Shown here: piece after piece, positions 11,236 through 22,642 of the stretch
Numbering within the stretch: the stretch's first letter is position 1
How the letters are laid out: every line of letters begins with the position of its first letter
NCBI RefSeq assembly: GCF_028640845.1
Contig: NC_080548.1
Coordinates: forward strand, 15,594,814 to 15,658,813
DNA length: 64,000 nt
Source: Ahaetulla prasina
Lineage: Eukaryota > Chordata > Lepidosauria > Squamata > Colubridae
Reading direction: 5' to 3'
Translations under genes and position numbers: made by a program
Notes under the pieces: model-generated
What the model was told of the DNA's origin: nothing
Seen by the model: the letters and a program-made list of their open reading frames with translations, nothing else
Database searches by the model: none

Positions 11236-12356
11236 CATGTAAGCGACTGCCTGTGAGGGCTCACACATATATATAAAATTAAACATACCATCAGTTTGAC
11301 TTAAACATTGTTCCTAACCACAAAGTGCAGTATCGGATGAACGGATGTTGTTGGTTTTTTTGAAAAAAAACAAAACACTGATTCAAACACAAGTTCATTC
11401 AAATGATGATGCTTCATCCCTTCCTTCAAAAATTTGGTGGAAATAAGAAAATATAAGGTGTTTAGGAGACACACACAACAGTTCATTTGTGAATGAGGAG
11501 CAGGAGTCAGAAAAAAGATATATGCTGTAAGCAACTCAAGAGTGAAAGACTTACAAGGCATATGCATGGCCTGTTATTTTGAACTGGTCTGGAACTGCCC
11601 GTCAATTACTGTAGATTTTAGATACAATGATAGTTAAACAGTCAGACACAGAAGTGCAGGCGGTGAATTGGAAATGTGCATTACACCTTTACTTCTGAGC
11701 TTACCTCATGTTAGTAGGATGAAGCAGTACATCCATCCAATAATCAGTTTTAGCAACCCATATATTTATTCGGGAGACAACTAGAATACGGAACTAAATT
11801 GTTAGTCTGCATGCTGCAATTGAGATCTCTGAGCTAAGGCTGAAAGCCACTCCTAAATAATTATCCATTTTTGGTCTGACCGAAAATTGAAACTGCCAGC
11901 TATAGGTGTCTGCTCACCCACCAATATTGTACAGAATAATATAGGGGCATTTCTAGCACCTGGAATTGCAGTTCGGTTCTCCACACCTTTATTATATAGT
12001 ATCAAGGCTTTAGTCTACCAGCTGCTACAGATGTTTGAGACTTTCACCTTGCGTTCTGCAATTTGGGGAAGACAATTTAAATCGCACCGCTAAAGTCAAT
12101 GGGTAGATTAGAACATGCAGCTCCAAACCTTGCAAGATAAACCATGACTTTAGAAACATAGACCAAGATGCACAGAAAAGGATGTTCTACAGTAAGTACT
12201 ATATGGGCTAAATTTGTATGCTGAGAAAAAAAACCACATCAGACTAAAAAAGTAAGTCGTGTACAGAGGTATCTTTTCTTGAGAATTAAAAATTTGTAGT
12301 TGAACTAAACGGGCACAAAACTAATATGAATTAAAAATAATTTGATGTATTCTCAC

Positions 12357-12525
12357 AAGAGAGAGGAGGGGAGGGGAGGAGGAGAGGAGGGAGGGAAGGA
12401 AGGAGGGAGGGAGGAGAGGAGGGAGGAGGAGGAAGGGTAGGGCAGGGCAGGGCAGGGCAGGAAAGGAAAGGAAAGGAAAGGAAAGGAAAGGAAAGGAAAG
12501 GAAAAGAAAAGAAAAGAAAAGAAAA
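12357..12525 (+). repeat. Polypurine tract, copy 2
   Basis: It has the same block order as 4865-5048 (GGAGG, GGGCA, GGAAA, AGAAA units), but the GGGCA block has fewer units. This shows length change since the duplication or between haplotypes. Confidence 0.8.
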
Positions 12526-12720
12526 ATCTGCTTTAGAACTTCACATTATACTGGTAGCAGTTGAGAAGGAACCAGCTTTATTGTGGCATAGGATTAAAAA
12601 ACAACAGCAACTTTATTCTATCCATTTAAAGTTTTCCTGGGAGGAGGAAAAAAGTCCTATCATCATATTAGCTTAGATAGCATGAAAAAACACGCCAGGA
12701 CTTCTGCATGCAGATTTTAT

Positions 12721-13175
12721 CCACAGAACTCTATAGCTCTGATCCCTTTTTGAGTCAGCTATCAACTCTTAGCAACTCTTTCAAGAGAGCTAAACATAAT
12801 CATTGAAATAAAGCAACAGTGTATTTTATACATTTACAGCAACTGTAAATACTGTTTATTTACTGATGTTTTATCTTCCACCCACTACATAGTTTCTCTT
12901 TTTTTTTTCTTTTGTATTGGCATTTATTTTACTTTGCTCTTTTAATGTTCTATATTTTTTTAAGAGAATGTGAAATATTTGGGATAATACAGGAAATGCA
13001 CCATCTGTCTGCTTAGTTCTATATTATCTGCACAAAGAGAAGGCTCTTAACATCTCCAGATCTGCTTTACTGGTTGATCCCCAAAATGTAGCCCCCAGCG
13101 TCTTGCTTTTTGAACAAGTACTCAGCTCCCTTCAAATATTTTGGTAAGAAAACAGAAATATCAGCAGAGCAACAT
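12721..13175. other. Unique-looking intron
   Basis: AT-rich intronic sequence beginning immediately after duplication copy 2. No coding frame, RNA gene or clear repeat was recognised. Confidence 0.35.
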
Positions 13176-13177
13176 AA

Positions 13178-13384
13178 TATAGGTAAGCCTTGACTTATAA
13201 CCACAACTGGGACTTTCCACTGATAAGCAAAGCTGCTGTTGTGCCTGATTTTACAATATTCTTTTGCCACATTTCTTAAGCAAATCATTGCAACTGTTGA
13301 GTGAATCACGTGGTTGTTAAGCAAATCTGGCTTTCCCTGTTGACTTTGGTCACTGAACAAATGATTGTTAGTCGAGGATTACAT
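13178..13384. mobile_element. Family T element, internally deleted
   Basis: It opens with AGGTAAGCCTTGACTTATAA and closes with AGTCGAGGATTACATG, which are the two inverted family ends, but only about 205 bp separate them. A CR1/L3-type LINE 3' end follows directly. Confidence 0.55.
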
Positions 13385-13585
13385 GGAGACAAATTCCTTG
13401 TGTGCCCAATCACATTTGGCCAATAAAGAATTCTATGCTATGCTATGCTGTGCTGTGCTGTGCTGTGCTGTGCTGTGCTGTGCTGTGCTGTGCTGTGCTG
13501 TGCTGTGCTGTGCTGTGCTGTGCTGTGCTGTGCTGTGCTGTGCTGTGCTGTGCTGTGCTGTGCTGTGCTGTGCTGTGCTATGCTA
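13385..13585 (+). mobile_element. CR1/L3-type LINE 3' end with (TGCTG)n tail
   Basis: The terminal phrase ACAAATTCCTTGTGTGCCC, then TTTGGCCAATAAAGAATTC, is the conserved 3' end of this LINE. It runs directly into about 150 bp of TGCTG/TGCTA pentamers (13435-13585), almost pure. In the SLC9A1 transcript the tract is read as CAGCA units. Open frames of repeated Ala-Val-Leu-Cys-Cys type are artefacts of the pentamer. Confidence 0.8.
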
Positions 13586-14136
13586 AGCTTCTACCAACCT
13601 GCCTTCCATTGAGGACCTGTATACTGCACGAATCAAGAAGAGGGCCGTGAAAATATTTACAGATCCCTCACATCCAGGACATAAACTGTTTCAACTCCTA
13701 CCCTCAAAACGACTTATAGAGCACTGCACAACAGAACAACTAGACACAAGAACAGTTTTTTCCCGAAGGCCATCACTCTGCTAAACAAATAATTCCCTCA
13801 ACACTGTCAAACTATTTACTGAATCTGCACTACTATTAATCTTCTCATAGTTCCCATCACCAATCTCTTTCCACTTATGACTGTATGACTATAACTTTGT
13901 TGCTGGCAATCCTTATGATTTATATTGATATATTGACCATCAATTGTGTAGTAAATGTTGTACCTTGATGAAGGTATCTTTTCTTTTATGTACACTGAGA
14001 GCATATGCACCAACACAAATTCCTTGTGTGTCCAATCACACTTGGCCAATAAAAATTCTATTCTATTCTATTCTATTCTATTCTATTCTATTCTATTCTA
14101 TTCTATTCTATTCTATTCCATTCCATTCTATTCTAT
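13586..14136 (+). mobile_element. CR1/L3-type LINE 3' end with (TTCTA)n tail
   Basis: The first part (to about 13790) matches the end of the reverse-transcriptase ORF at 29310-29512, with phrases such as LPSIEDLY, DPSHPGHKLF and FFPNAITLLNK in decayed form. The 3' UTR then ends in CACTTGGCCAATAAAAATTC and a (TTCTA)n run to 14136. It begins inside or against the pentamer tail of the previous element, so two LINE ends lie head to tail. Confidence 0.8.
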
Positions 14137-14945
14137 CAAAAGTGCTCTTACCAATGATCATGGTTAAACCAAAATGTGGTTTAGGCCAACATACGTATTC
14201 AATGATTGGACTGGAATCGTAACTAAGAAAGCATATTTAGTTTCATTAATAATAATAAAAAAAATTTATTTAGTCATTTGACCGTATCAAAAATATAAAA
14301 TGAACACAAAAATACAAGAGAACAAAGACATGTTCATAGTAAGTCATCACTCCTACAGTTAACCCCAATCTGGTCTCAATATTCCATCACCCTTGAAATG
14401 GCCCTTGACAGTTGAAAACAACTTTGAAGTTTAATGAATTAAAAACAGGCATCATTATCCTAAAATTAGGTACCTTATTTATTAAATGTATATGCTGTCC
14501 ATCTCACTGTCTCGATATTTCAATGGTAGTCTTAGCTAGGGTTTCATTGAAATTCTCCCATCTGCTTTGAAGTTTACAAGTGCAGTAAGTTAAGAATAAA
14601 ACTAGCATCATCATTTGCAAGTGTCAGTTCATCAACTACCAGCAGCTGCAGCACTAGACAACTCTGACACATCTCCAAAAGGTAAGTGGAATTAGAGCTG
14701 GTGAACATTTGGATAGGGAACAGCTGGCCAGGGAACTTGGGAAAAAACCATCTCAGAATAAGGCAAAGACGAACCAATTCTTTCCTAGTATTTCCAAGAG
14801 AGCCACAAAAACATGGCCTGAAGTAACCAGGAGCCAAGCTTGACTCAACACAGACTTAATTTAAGTATCAACTTTCTCTGCAGAAACCACCCTATATCTG
14901 TACCGTGCAGTCATGGCACATTTACCTGAAATTAAATGTTAGGTA
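14137..14945. other. Intron without recognised features
   Basis: AT-rich at 14245-14300, otherwise mixed composition. Short open frames here have no recognisable domain. No repeat family was assigned. Confidence 0.3.
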
Positions 14946-15285
14946 GACACCTGCGAGTCCCTTGGACTGCAAGGTGAACAAACGGTTCAGCCCTAGAGGA
15001 GATCAACCCTGACTGCTCTTTAGAAGGCCAGATCCTGAAGAGGAAACTCAAAGACTTTGGCCACCTAATGAGATGGAAGGACTCACTAGAGAAGAGCCTA
15101 ATGCTGCAAAAGATTGAGGGGAAAAGAAGAAGGGGATGGCAGAGAACGCGGTGGCTGGATGGAGTCAGCATGAGCTTAAATGGCCTCCAGGGGATGGTAG
15201 AGGACAGGAAGGCCTGGAGGAATGTTGTCCATGGAGTCGCGATGGGTTGGGCATGACTTCACAACTAACAACACCAACAAAATGT
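14946..15285 (+). mobile_element. BovB/RTE-type LINE, 3' end
   Basis: The frame at 15068-15256 contains LMLQKIEGKRRRGWQRTRWLDG followed by KAWRNVVHGVA. These are the hallmarks of the extreme C-terminus of BovB LINE proteins, a tail that follows the RT domain. The upstream part is decayed across frames. BovB is known for horizontal spread between squamates and mammals. This fragment is simply the squamate-resident form. Confidence 0.75.
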
Positions 15286-15930
15286 TAGGTAACCAAATAC
15301 CCCTCCATCCAAGCATAGTGTTGTGCCTCGCTTGCTCCCCCCGCCGCAGCCGGGCCCCTCTTATCTCCTGCCGGACACTGATAGTTCGGAAGAATGTCCT
15401 GGCATGCCTCCAGCCCCCAGCCCTGGCACCATGCCCGGATAGGCCGAGCAAGACGAATGGCCTGATGTGCCTCCAGCCCCCAGTCCTGGCACCATACCCG
15501 GACAGACTGAGCAAATAAACCTCCCCCCCCCCAGCGTGTGAGCCTGAAGAATGTGAAGCCAGTCATGAGCTAAGATTACCAACAGCTGGAGGCTGGAGAG
15601 ATCCTCGCTTCCGGAGAATAGAGAGGTGACGTCAGCAAAAGGAAGGGAGGGGCAGGCCTGGATAAGTGCTGAGTCATGGAGCCACACCCCATGGTCTATA
15701 TAAAGGATCTGCTTTCTGGCATTCTCTGAGTCAGGCAAAGTCTAACTTGGATTGCTGAAGTCACATCCTGGTCTCCTGCCTGCCCTGAGAACTCTGACAG
15801 AACTTTGGCAAAGCTGCAGAGGCTTTGCAGCCACGCTTGATACGGACTTCCCCGATCCGGCCGTCAGAGGACGAGTGGGACATGACACATAGTTAGAGAA
15901 CCTTTCTTGATTCCCCCCATGGTTTTGCCC
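15286..15930 (+). mobile_element. LTR-like sequence with TATA-box promoter core
   Basis: GGTCTATATAAAGGATC at about 15693-15709 is a strong TATA context, about 30 bp upstream of ATTCTCTGAGTCAGG. The preceding block TGCTGAGTCATGGAGCCACACCCC recurs, in reverse complement and with a few differences, at about 26990-27035 inside another LTR-like insert. Upstream (15385-15520) are two imperfect tandem units of about 65 bp around GCCTCCAGCCCCCAG. The exact termini and a target duplication were not resolved. No gag or pol was seen. Confidence 0.5.
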
Positions 15931-16925
15931 CTCTGCCCTCCACCAGCTAGCATAAAAGACAGCATTTTGCCAGTCTTCCAAAATGCCAGGCAGAAAGCCA
16001 ACCACAAACCATAGTAGGAGTCAAAGAGATGCTTGGAACTGGGCATTTGTTTACCTACAGCTCAGCACCCTAACGGCCTCCTCCTGACTTCACACCAACT
16101 TCTACAGAGATGTTTTTCCATTTTCTCATCCATCCCCTTCTAAGTCCAAGATTGCCCATCAATAAACAGCATTGAAATGCTGCAGGGAAAATGTTATTTG
16201 GCTCAACAGCAGAAAAACCCTATAGCTCTCTGCTTGTTTACCCAAGGACTGAATTCAGACAACATTCTGACCAAATCAATTACCTAACCAGAAACAGTAT
16301 AACATGTGCGGCCTGGTGAATGTTTGGTGTTCTTTTAAAATTTTCTTGGCTTAGTCTGCTGTAGGAACTTAACTCTATTCAGTTGATGAATCATACTACC
16401 CTTGACCTTAGTGGAAAGGCCAAGAAGCTATTACAAAATAATTATTTAATCACGAGTAAACATGACTGTTTTGAATTATAATACACTGCTATTGTGGTTA
16501 TTATGTTTCCTACACTCACTGGAGTCCTTCAGGACTGAGTTGATCAATAAACTGTATAAACCCTATCCATAAATCCTGCTGGGGCCCATTCTGAGTTGTA
16601 GCCTTCCCAGAGCGCAGAGAAATAGATGCTCCAGCTTGTTTGGCATAGACCCCCCAAGGACCACACTAGTCAAAATTAGAATCACCTCCTTCTGATCTTT
16701 TTATCCTCTTTTAGCTTATTTTTCTTGAGGGACCTTACCAGTGCCACATGTCAGCATTATTCCTTGGTGTTTCCAAGTTACAACAGAAACATTTTGTCAT
16801 CAGAGGTCTGTTGCTCAGAAACACAGGAAGATGCTTTATCTCAATGTACCGCATTGGACCGGACTATCAAGGTGCCTACCAACTTCATATAGCCTTCTAT
16901 ATGCAATGGAGTAGCTTCTTAGGCT
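15931..16925. other. Unique-looking intron
   Basis: No coding domain, RNA gene or assigned repeat. The open frame at 16748-17215 has no recognisable motif and runs into the hAT element that follows. Confidence 0.35.
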
Positions 16926-16929
16926 ACAG

Positions 16930-17341
16930 CGGTGTCAGCAACCCGCAGCTCCAGAGCCACATGCAGCTCTTTTGTCCCCCTGCTGTGGCTCCCTATTGGC
17001 TGAACCTACCACTGGCTGGCCCCACCCCTTGCCATCTCCCTCCCAGTCACTCCTCACCTGGCCTGAGAGAGAGGAGAGCAGAGAGGGGAGACGAGAGGAG
17101 GACGGGAAAGGAGAGGGGAGGGGAAGGGAGAGAGAGAGCAATACCTGTTTCCCACAGAAAATACTGGGAGCCACAAAACTTGGATAGGTGTGAGGGGTGT
17201 GTGTTGTTCATGTGACTGGGTGGGAGTGAGTGATGTCGAGTTGGCCACACCCACCCAGGTTTTGTGGCTCCCGGTGTTTTCTTTTCTGTGGGAAATGGGT
17301 CCAAATGGCTCTTTTGAGTGTTTAAGGTTGCAGGCCCATGT
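16930..17341 (+). mobile_element. hAT-like element (GCAACCCGCGGCTC family)
   Basis: It shares its left end (GTGTCAGCAACCCGCAGCTC), its middle (CCCTGCTGTGGCTCCCTAT) and its right end (TGTTTAAGGTTGCAGGCCC) with the target-duplication-bounded copy at 42161-42528. It carries an internal purine-rich run at 17070-17145. No convincing 8-bp duplication was found here. Confidence 0.65.
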
Positions 17342-17349
17342 GCTTAGAG

Positions 17350-18215
17350 CAGTGTTTCTTAATCTCAGCTTCTTTAAGATGCATGGACTTCAACCCCCAA
17401 ATTCGACAGCAAACAGAAACCAAATTAATTACTGTGTTCACATTCACCAATTTGTATTGTGGTTGAGAAAATCCATCATAGTGGATTTTCTTACCAATTG
17501 GCATGGCCAACATACCATAGTTAGCATGATGTGCATATTAGAAATCTGAGTGTCCCCAGCAATAATGTCCATAACAAACTATGATGTCAACAGGTGCCTC
17601 TTGTGCAAATGATGTGATTATTACATCTGGATGTTTGCTGCAATTATGTACATCACATCATTGTTACAACCACCCCATACCTGCCTATAGTTCCCCAATT
17701 TGCCATGGCCAACTCTGCACCAAACTTGCTGTAGCCAATTCACTATGGCCAACTCACGCGGGACAAAAGTTATACTAATAGCAAAGAAATAGTGGAATAG
17801 AATAATTAAGGAAAGGATGCCAAAGGAGAAACAAAATGAAATATGAATGACAAAAATTAAAATACTGTTTTAATTATTTTAAGTAATTAAATTGAATTGT
17901 TGAATTGCCCTGCAGAGAGTTGGGTCCCAAGGCGAGTTGGCCATAGCGAGTTGGCTGCAGCGAGTTGTCCCATTCCATTCCCACAAAACACTTTTTCTTG
18001 GTCTCTTCCTGCCTGCTAATTCTGACCAAAGAATACCCTGCAATATAGATTTAGCGGCAGTTTTTCTGACCCAAGCATGTCACTGCAGACAAAGGTTTTT
18101 ATTTTTTCAAAATGGCAAATTTTAAAATGTATGTATTTTAACTTCCAGAATTCCCCAACTATTCTATGAGTTGAAGCCCACACATCTTAAAAGTGGTTGA
18201 GGTTGAGAAACACTG
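17350..18215 (+). mobile_element. hAT-like element, longer relative of Family H
   Basis: The ends CAGTGTTTCTTAATCTCAGC and GAGGTTGAGAAACACTG are inverted repeats. The flanking 8-mers are GCTTAGAG (17342-17349) and GCTTAGAA (18216-18223), 7 of 8 matching. The arms carry the motif GGACTTCAACCCCC and its inverse, as in Family H, but here about 740 bp separate them. That interior includes repeated GCCAACTC/GAGTTGGCC phrases and no transposase frame. Confidence 0.65.
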
Positions 18216-18308
18216 GCTTAGAACATTAGGCAAACCTAGTTATTGTCATTTAAAGGGCTATTACAAGAAGATGGTATGAATTTTCAAAGAATGGAAAAGC
18301 CCCCAACT

Positions 18309-18836
18309 CAGGGGTGAAATTCAGCAGGGTCTGACAGGTTCTGGAGAACCAGTAGCAGAAATTTTGAGCAGTCCGGAGAACCGGCAATTACCACCTCTGG
18401 CTGGCACAGATTGGGGTAGGAATGGGGATTTTGCAGCATCCTTCCCCCAGGAGTGGGGAGGGAATGGAGATTTTGCAGCATCCTTCCCCCAGGAGTAGGG
18501 AGGGAATGGGGATTTTGCAGCATCCTTCTCCCAGGAGTGGGGAGGGAATGGGGATTTTGCAGCATCCTTCTCCCAGGAGTGGGGAGGGAATGGGGATTTT
18601 GCAGCAGCCTTCCCCCAGGAGTGGGGAGGGAATGGAGATTTTGCAGCATCCTTCTCCAGGAGTGGGGAGGGAATGGGGATTTTGCAGCATCCTTCTCCCA
18701 GGAGTGGGGAGGGAATGGGGATTTTGCAGTAGCCTTCCCCTACCATGCCCACCAAGCTACACCCTCCAAGCCACACCACGCCCACCAAGCCGCGACCACA
18801 GAACCGATAGTAAAAAAAAATTGGATTTCAGCACCG
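18309..18836 (+). mobile_element. Family V hAT-like element with expanded 42-bp minisatellite
   Basis: Perfect 8-bp target duplications CCCCAACT lie at 18301-18308 and 18837-18844. About eight units of a 42-bp repeat (GGGGATTTTGCAGCATCC core) fill 18420-18735, with only one or two substitutions between units. The 42-bp length is a multiple of three, which produces 100-155 codon frames on both strands that are not genes. Confidence 0.9.
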
Positions 18837-18844
18837 CCCCAACT

Positions 18845-19765
18845 TGAAATAAAAAGGAATTTCCCGCAAATGGACAGGTAGCAGCAGCATTCTGGGGGTT
18901 TTCCAGAGAGATTTTTTCCCCCAGTCCTATCCAGAAATGCTGTGGATTAACCAGGACTCTTCGCTTGTAAAGCAAATGCTGCATCGCCAGATTCCCTAAC
19001 GACACCATTCCTTTACAAGTGGCAGGCTCATTTGCAGAGTTCAGCTGCAGTGATTTCAACTTTTGTCTTTAAAATCTGATCAGGCCAAGCACAATTTTGT
19101 TTCCTTGTTTCCTTCCTCCGACATTAAACTTCCCTTTAGAAAGGAATATTTGAAAAGAGGCCCTTTGCAAAGTAACTAGCCATAAATCCACAGGGGAGAT
19201 CTCCTCCTGTTAGGCTCCCTTTTAGGAATAAAAAGTTTGTTACAAGCCATTTGTCCTCTTCAACAATATTCCATCTTGCCTAAAAGCTTGCACAACAGCA
19301 CTTCCCCCAACTGTCCAGTTCCTTAATTTTGTTGCAGATGGGTCAGTGCACAAGAATGTGCAAGAATCATACAGCCCGAAGAAATATGCAGTGTTCCCAT
19401 TCAGGAGAAAGAACTTGCCTTCCTCCTTATTAAACGAAAATATTGCGCACAAGAGTTCTCCTCCCCAGTCTTAAATATCAGTCTCTGTTTTAGCAGGTAT
19501 ACCCTCAAATTAATTACTGTAACTGTCCAATCTAAATCAGGAAAAAAAATGCATGAGATTGCAGGATATACAAAAGAGGCACCCGTAAAAGTAATAAGCA
19601 ACATGTTCATAGATCAGCTTGCAGCCTACTCATATTGGCATACGTTTTCCATTTATAAGGCAAATTTTGATGGAGTGTAAAAAACGGCATTTCTCTATGT
19701 CAGTTGTACTGTTCTTTTCCAAATCTAAGAGGCTTTCTGTGACTTGGTGTACAAATACCTTGTTT
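18845..19765. other. Intron without recognised features
   Basis: No coding domain, RNA gene or assigned repeat was seen. It may contain old decayed repeats that cannot be recognised by eye. Confidence 0.3.
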
Positions 19766-20034
19766 CCCCAAAAATAAGATATCCTCTGATAATAAGCTCA
19801 ATCGGGCTTTTGAGCGCATGTGCTAAAATAAGCCTTCCCCCCCCCCGAAAATAAGCCCTCCCTGAAAATATTTAAACGCAGAGCTGGAAATCAGGTAAGA
19901 TGGCAAGAGGAGTTCTGTCTTGCTCCACGCGCCCCAAAATAATAAGACACCCCCCCCCCGAAAATAAGGCCAAATGCTTATTTTGGGGTTCAAAAAAATA
20001 TAAGACAGGGTTCTATTTTCAGGGAAACACGTTG
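19766..20034. mobile_element. Short palindromic DNA element (CCCCAAAATAAG family)
   Basis: It starts TTGTTTCCCCAAAAATAAG and ends in an inverted GTTCTATTTTCAGGGAAAC. Internal copies of CCGAAAATAAG occur in both directions. Related copies are at 39504-39641 and 47669-48112. Confidence 0.6.
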
Positions 20035-21530
20035 TTATTGTTCTATCAAGAAGAGCCAGTAAAGCTATTTCAGAATCCAAATATAAAATCCAAATTTAGA
20101 TAAAGAGAAATGGGACAATGGGACAGGTTTTCTTCCTAAATCTCATCAGTGTCCTCGCTTAAATTCAGTGCCTAAATACAGAATATTACTTGCCTAAAAG
20201 AAACCTGGTCAGAAATATTCCTGACATGTTTCTCAGGAACACACAAAGTTTTTGTATTATATTAGACCAGTGACTTTGTCAGGCCTGAATCAGCATAGCA
20301 ACTTCAGAATTTTGGGCAGCAGACTCTGCTAGTCATGTCAGATATTAAACATGGGACCTTCTGAAGGCAAAGGACCTGCTGATAGAGCTGTCTTTTTCAG
20401 AAGTACTGCTCACACATACCTCTAATGAAAAAAGCTTAGTCAACTAAGATGTCAAATGAAGATCCAAGGCGGTCAAAAAAGCAAAATCTAGAATTCGCAT
20501 TCCTGGTTTTCCATAGGTTTGTATTAGAGGATTCTCAACAGAAGGCTGCCCAGCTATTCTAAAAGGACAGCCTTTCCTCCAGGTGTCTTCCAAGTGTGTT
20601 GCATTCTCACACCAACACTATCCAATGTCAGCGTTCCAGAAAACCCTCCTTGCAGAAAAAGACTCCGACGCAAAATATCTTTCAAAGTTCTTTTACTAGC
20701 ATGGGTAAGCTGGCACAGTTGGTGAAAATCCGAATCTGGAGATCCGGGTTCCTCCCTCAGTAATACAAACTCCAAAATCCCCACCCTCATGACCCTTCTG
20801 CTGATCACATGCTTCAATCTTCAATCGTCCCATCTCGAGACATCATTCCAGCCACTCATTCTCCAGATGAGAGCCCAGCCTGACCTTGACTGGCAGGAAG
20901 AATGTTGTTATGTCTAATAGTCCCTTGTACCACCACCACCCTCCCCTACTTTCCCACACAGGAGAAAGTGGCAGCGTGTGGAAGCCTTCGACCTAGTATG
21001 GCTTCCAACGCTAACATCCAGTCAGCATGGATAAAGCCAAGAAGCCAGCAGGATATCTGCTTGGAGAAAGACATCATAACTATAGGGAAGGGCACCTATT
21101 TTAAATATATACCTTGACTGCCAGGGAAAAACACACACACACACTTTTCTCCTGCAGACTCAATTGTGTCCCAGTGGAGATCACACGCAGATAGTGGAGG
21201 AATACAATTTAGCCCATGCTCACCCATCTCCTTCCTGATCCACTTAAATTTCCAAAAATAAACCAGAATAACCCCTATGCTGCCTAGCACATAATACACT
21301 TAGTTATGAGATTAACCTGAAAGAATAAACTTTTTGTACACGCGGGAGGGTCACGATGGTGGTACAGTCAAAGCTCCACTTGTCCTTTCTGTGCCTCAGA
21401 AGGCATCATAACTGCATCATGATTTATTTGACCATTCCCAAGGACGGCTTCTGACTCTCAGGAATGCTATGAGTCAAATAATACAGAGTACATGCCAAGA
21501 GAGACAAGAGCATCAAATGCACAAGGACTT
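20035..21530. other. Intron with a possible LTR-derived segment
   Basis: Most is unassigned. At 20550-20830 the phrase GGCACAGTTGGTGAAAATCC recurs in altered form near 1707, suggesting an old shared repeat, possibly an LTR. A short (AC)n run lies at 21128-21143. No gene was seen. Confidence 0.3.
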
Positions 21531-21534
21531 GCCT

Positions 21535-21790
21535 TTATGATCATCCTTGCACCTCTTCTCTAGCAATAACCATTAGACTTATGTACGGCTTCATAGATCT
21601 TTTACTGCCCTCTCTAAGCAGTTTACAGAGTCAGCCTATTGCCCCCAACAATCTGGGTCCTCATTTTACCAACCTCAGAAAGATGGAAGGCCAAGTCAAC
21701 CTTGAGCCAATGAGGATCGAACTCCAGGCTGTGGGTAGAGATAGCTTGCAATGCTGCTATCTAACCACTGAGCCACCAGCGCTCATAAAT
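21535..21790 (-). mobile_element. Family S SINE, reverse orientation
   Basis: Reading the minus strand gives the tRNA-like head (from 21785), GGTTAGATAGCAGC, the middle CCAGATTGTTGGGGGCAATA and the tail. The B-box region is GAGTTCGATCC on the minus strand. Confidence 0.75.
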
Positions 21791-21865
21791 TGTTGGAAGC
21801 TGCCTTCCGTAATTTCCTGGTTACTCATGTTACACCTTATGGCTACAGAGCATCTCTGGAGGAAT

Positions 21866-22276
21866 ATACTGATAGTCCTCAACCTATGACCACAATTGGA
21901 GCCAGAATTTGTGTTGTTAAGCCAGGCAGTTGTTAAGTGAAGTTGCTCCTAATTTGACCACCGTTTTTTTGCCAGGGTTATTAAGCAAATACTGCGGTTG
22001 TTAAGCAAATTGTGGAGTCATTAAGCAAATCCAGCTTCCCTCATTGACTTTGCTTGTCCGAAGCCGGCCAGGAAGGTCGCAAAAGGCAATCCCATGACAC
22101 ACACACACCCGGGACACTGCAACCATGTCAGATGCCAAACCCCTGAATTTTGATCCCATGACTGTGGGAATGCTGGGACGGTTGTAAGTTCGAGGAGTCA
22201 CAAGTCACTTTTCTCACTGCCATTGCAACTTCCAATGATCACTAAACGAATGGTTGTAAATTGAGGACTACCTGTA
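21866..22276. mobile_element. Family T element, full length
   Basis: The ends CTGATAGTCCTCAACCTATG and TAAATTGAGGACTACCTGTA are inverted copies of each other. The interior has GTTGTTAAGCAAATTG repeated every 20-30 bp, giving the element its typical tandem look. Confidence 0.7.
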
Positions 22277-22369
22277 TCACCTTTCCCTGAGGGGGCAGCT
22301 TTTCTGTTCGGCTCAACAGAAAGGAAGTGTCATATTATTAAGTGTTAAATTTGTACCCTACGACTACCA

Positions 22370-22642
22370 TTAAGTGTTGTAAGTGTTGTACCTTGATGAA
22401 GGTATCTTTTCTTTTATGTACACTAAGAGGATCTGCACCAAGACAAATTCCTTGTGTGTCCAATCACACTTGGCCAATACAAAACTCAATTCATTCAATT
22501 CAATTCAATTCAATTCCTATCATTAAGTGTTGTACCTTAGAATTCTTGATGAACATATGCACCAAGACAAATTCCTTGTGTGTCCAATCACACTTGGCCA
22601 ATAAAAAAATTCTATTCTATTCTATTCTATTCTATTCTATGA
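22370..22642 (+). mobile_element. Two CR1/L3-type LINE 3' ends, tails (TTCAA)n and (TTCTA)n
   Basis: Two copies of ACAAATTCCTTGTGTGTCC plus CACTTGGCCAATA lie 130 bp apart. The first ends in TTCAATTCAA pentamers (about 22490-22516) and the second in TTCTATTCTA pentamers (22608-22640). Each has a short stretch of the preceding 3' UTR (GTGTTGTACCTT). Confidence 0.75.

Larger units (their letters stand above)
7744..12720 (+). repeat. Segmental duplication, copy 2
   Basis: It matches 2144-5225 along its whole length except for the L1 insertion 7974-9771 and its duplicated target. Minus that insertion it is about 3.16 kb, some 80 bp longer than copy 1, because copy 1 has many short gaps. Inside it are the same SINE, hairpin and polypurine tract. 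The copies are separated by 2.5 kb (5226-7743) that is not duplicated. Confidence 0.9.

Noticed and set aside
13365..13650. Open frames of repeated Ala-Val-Leu-Cys-Cys
   Set aside because: They are translations of the TGCTG microsatellite, open in several frames because the pentamer lacks stops.
15068..15256. 62-codon frame as an intact small gene
   Set aside because: Its residues are the BovB C-terminus and the flanking sequence is decayed LINE.
18308..18881. Overlapping 100-155 codon frames on both strands
   Set aside because: Caused by the 42-bp minisatellite, whose unit is a multiple of three. There is no initiation context or domain, and the block is bounded by hAT target duplications.
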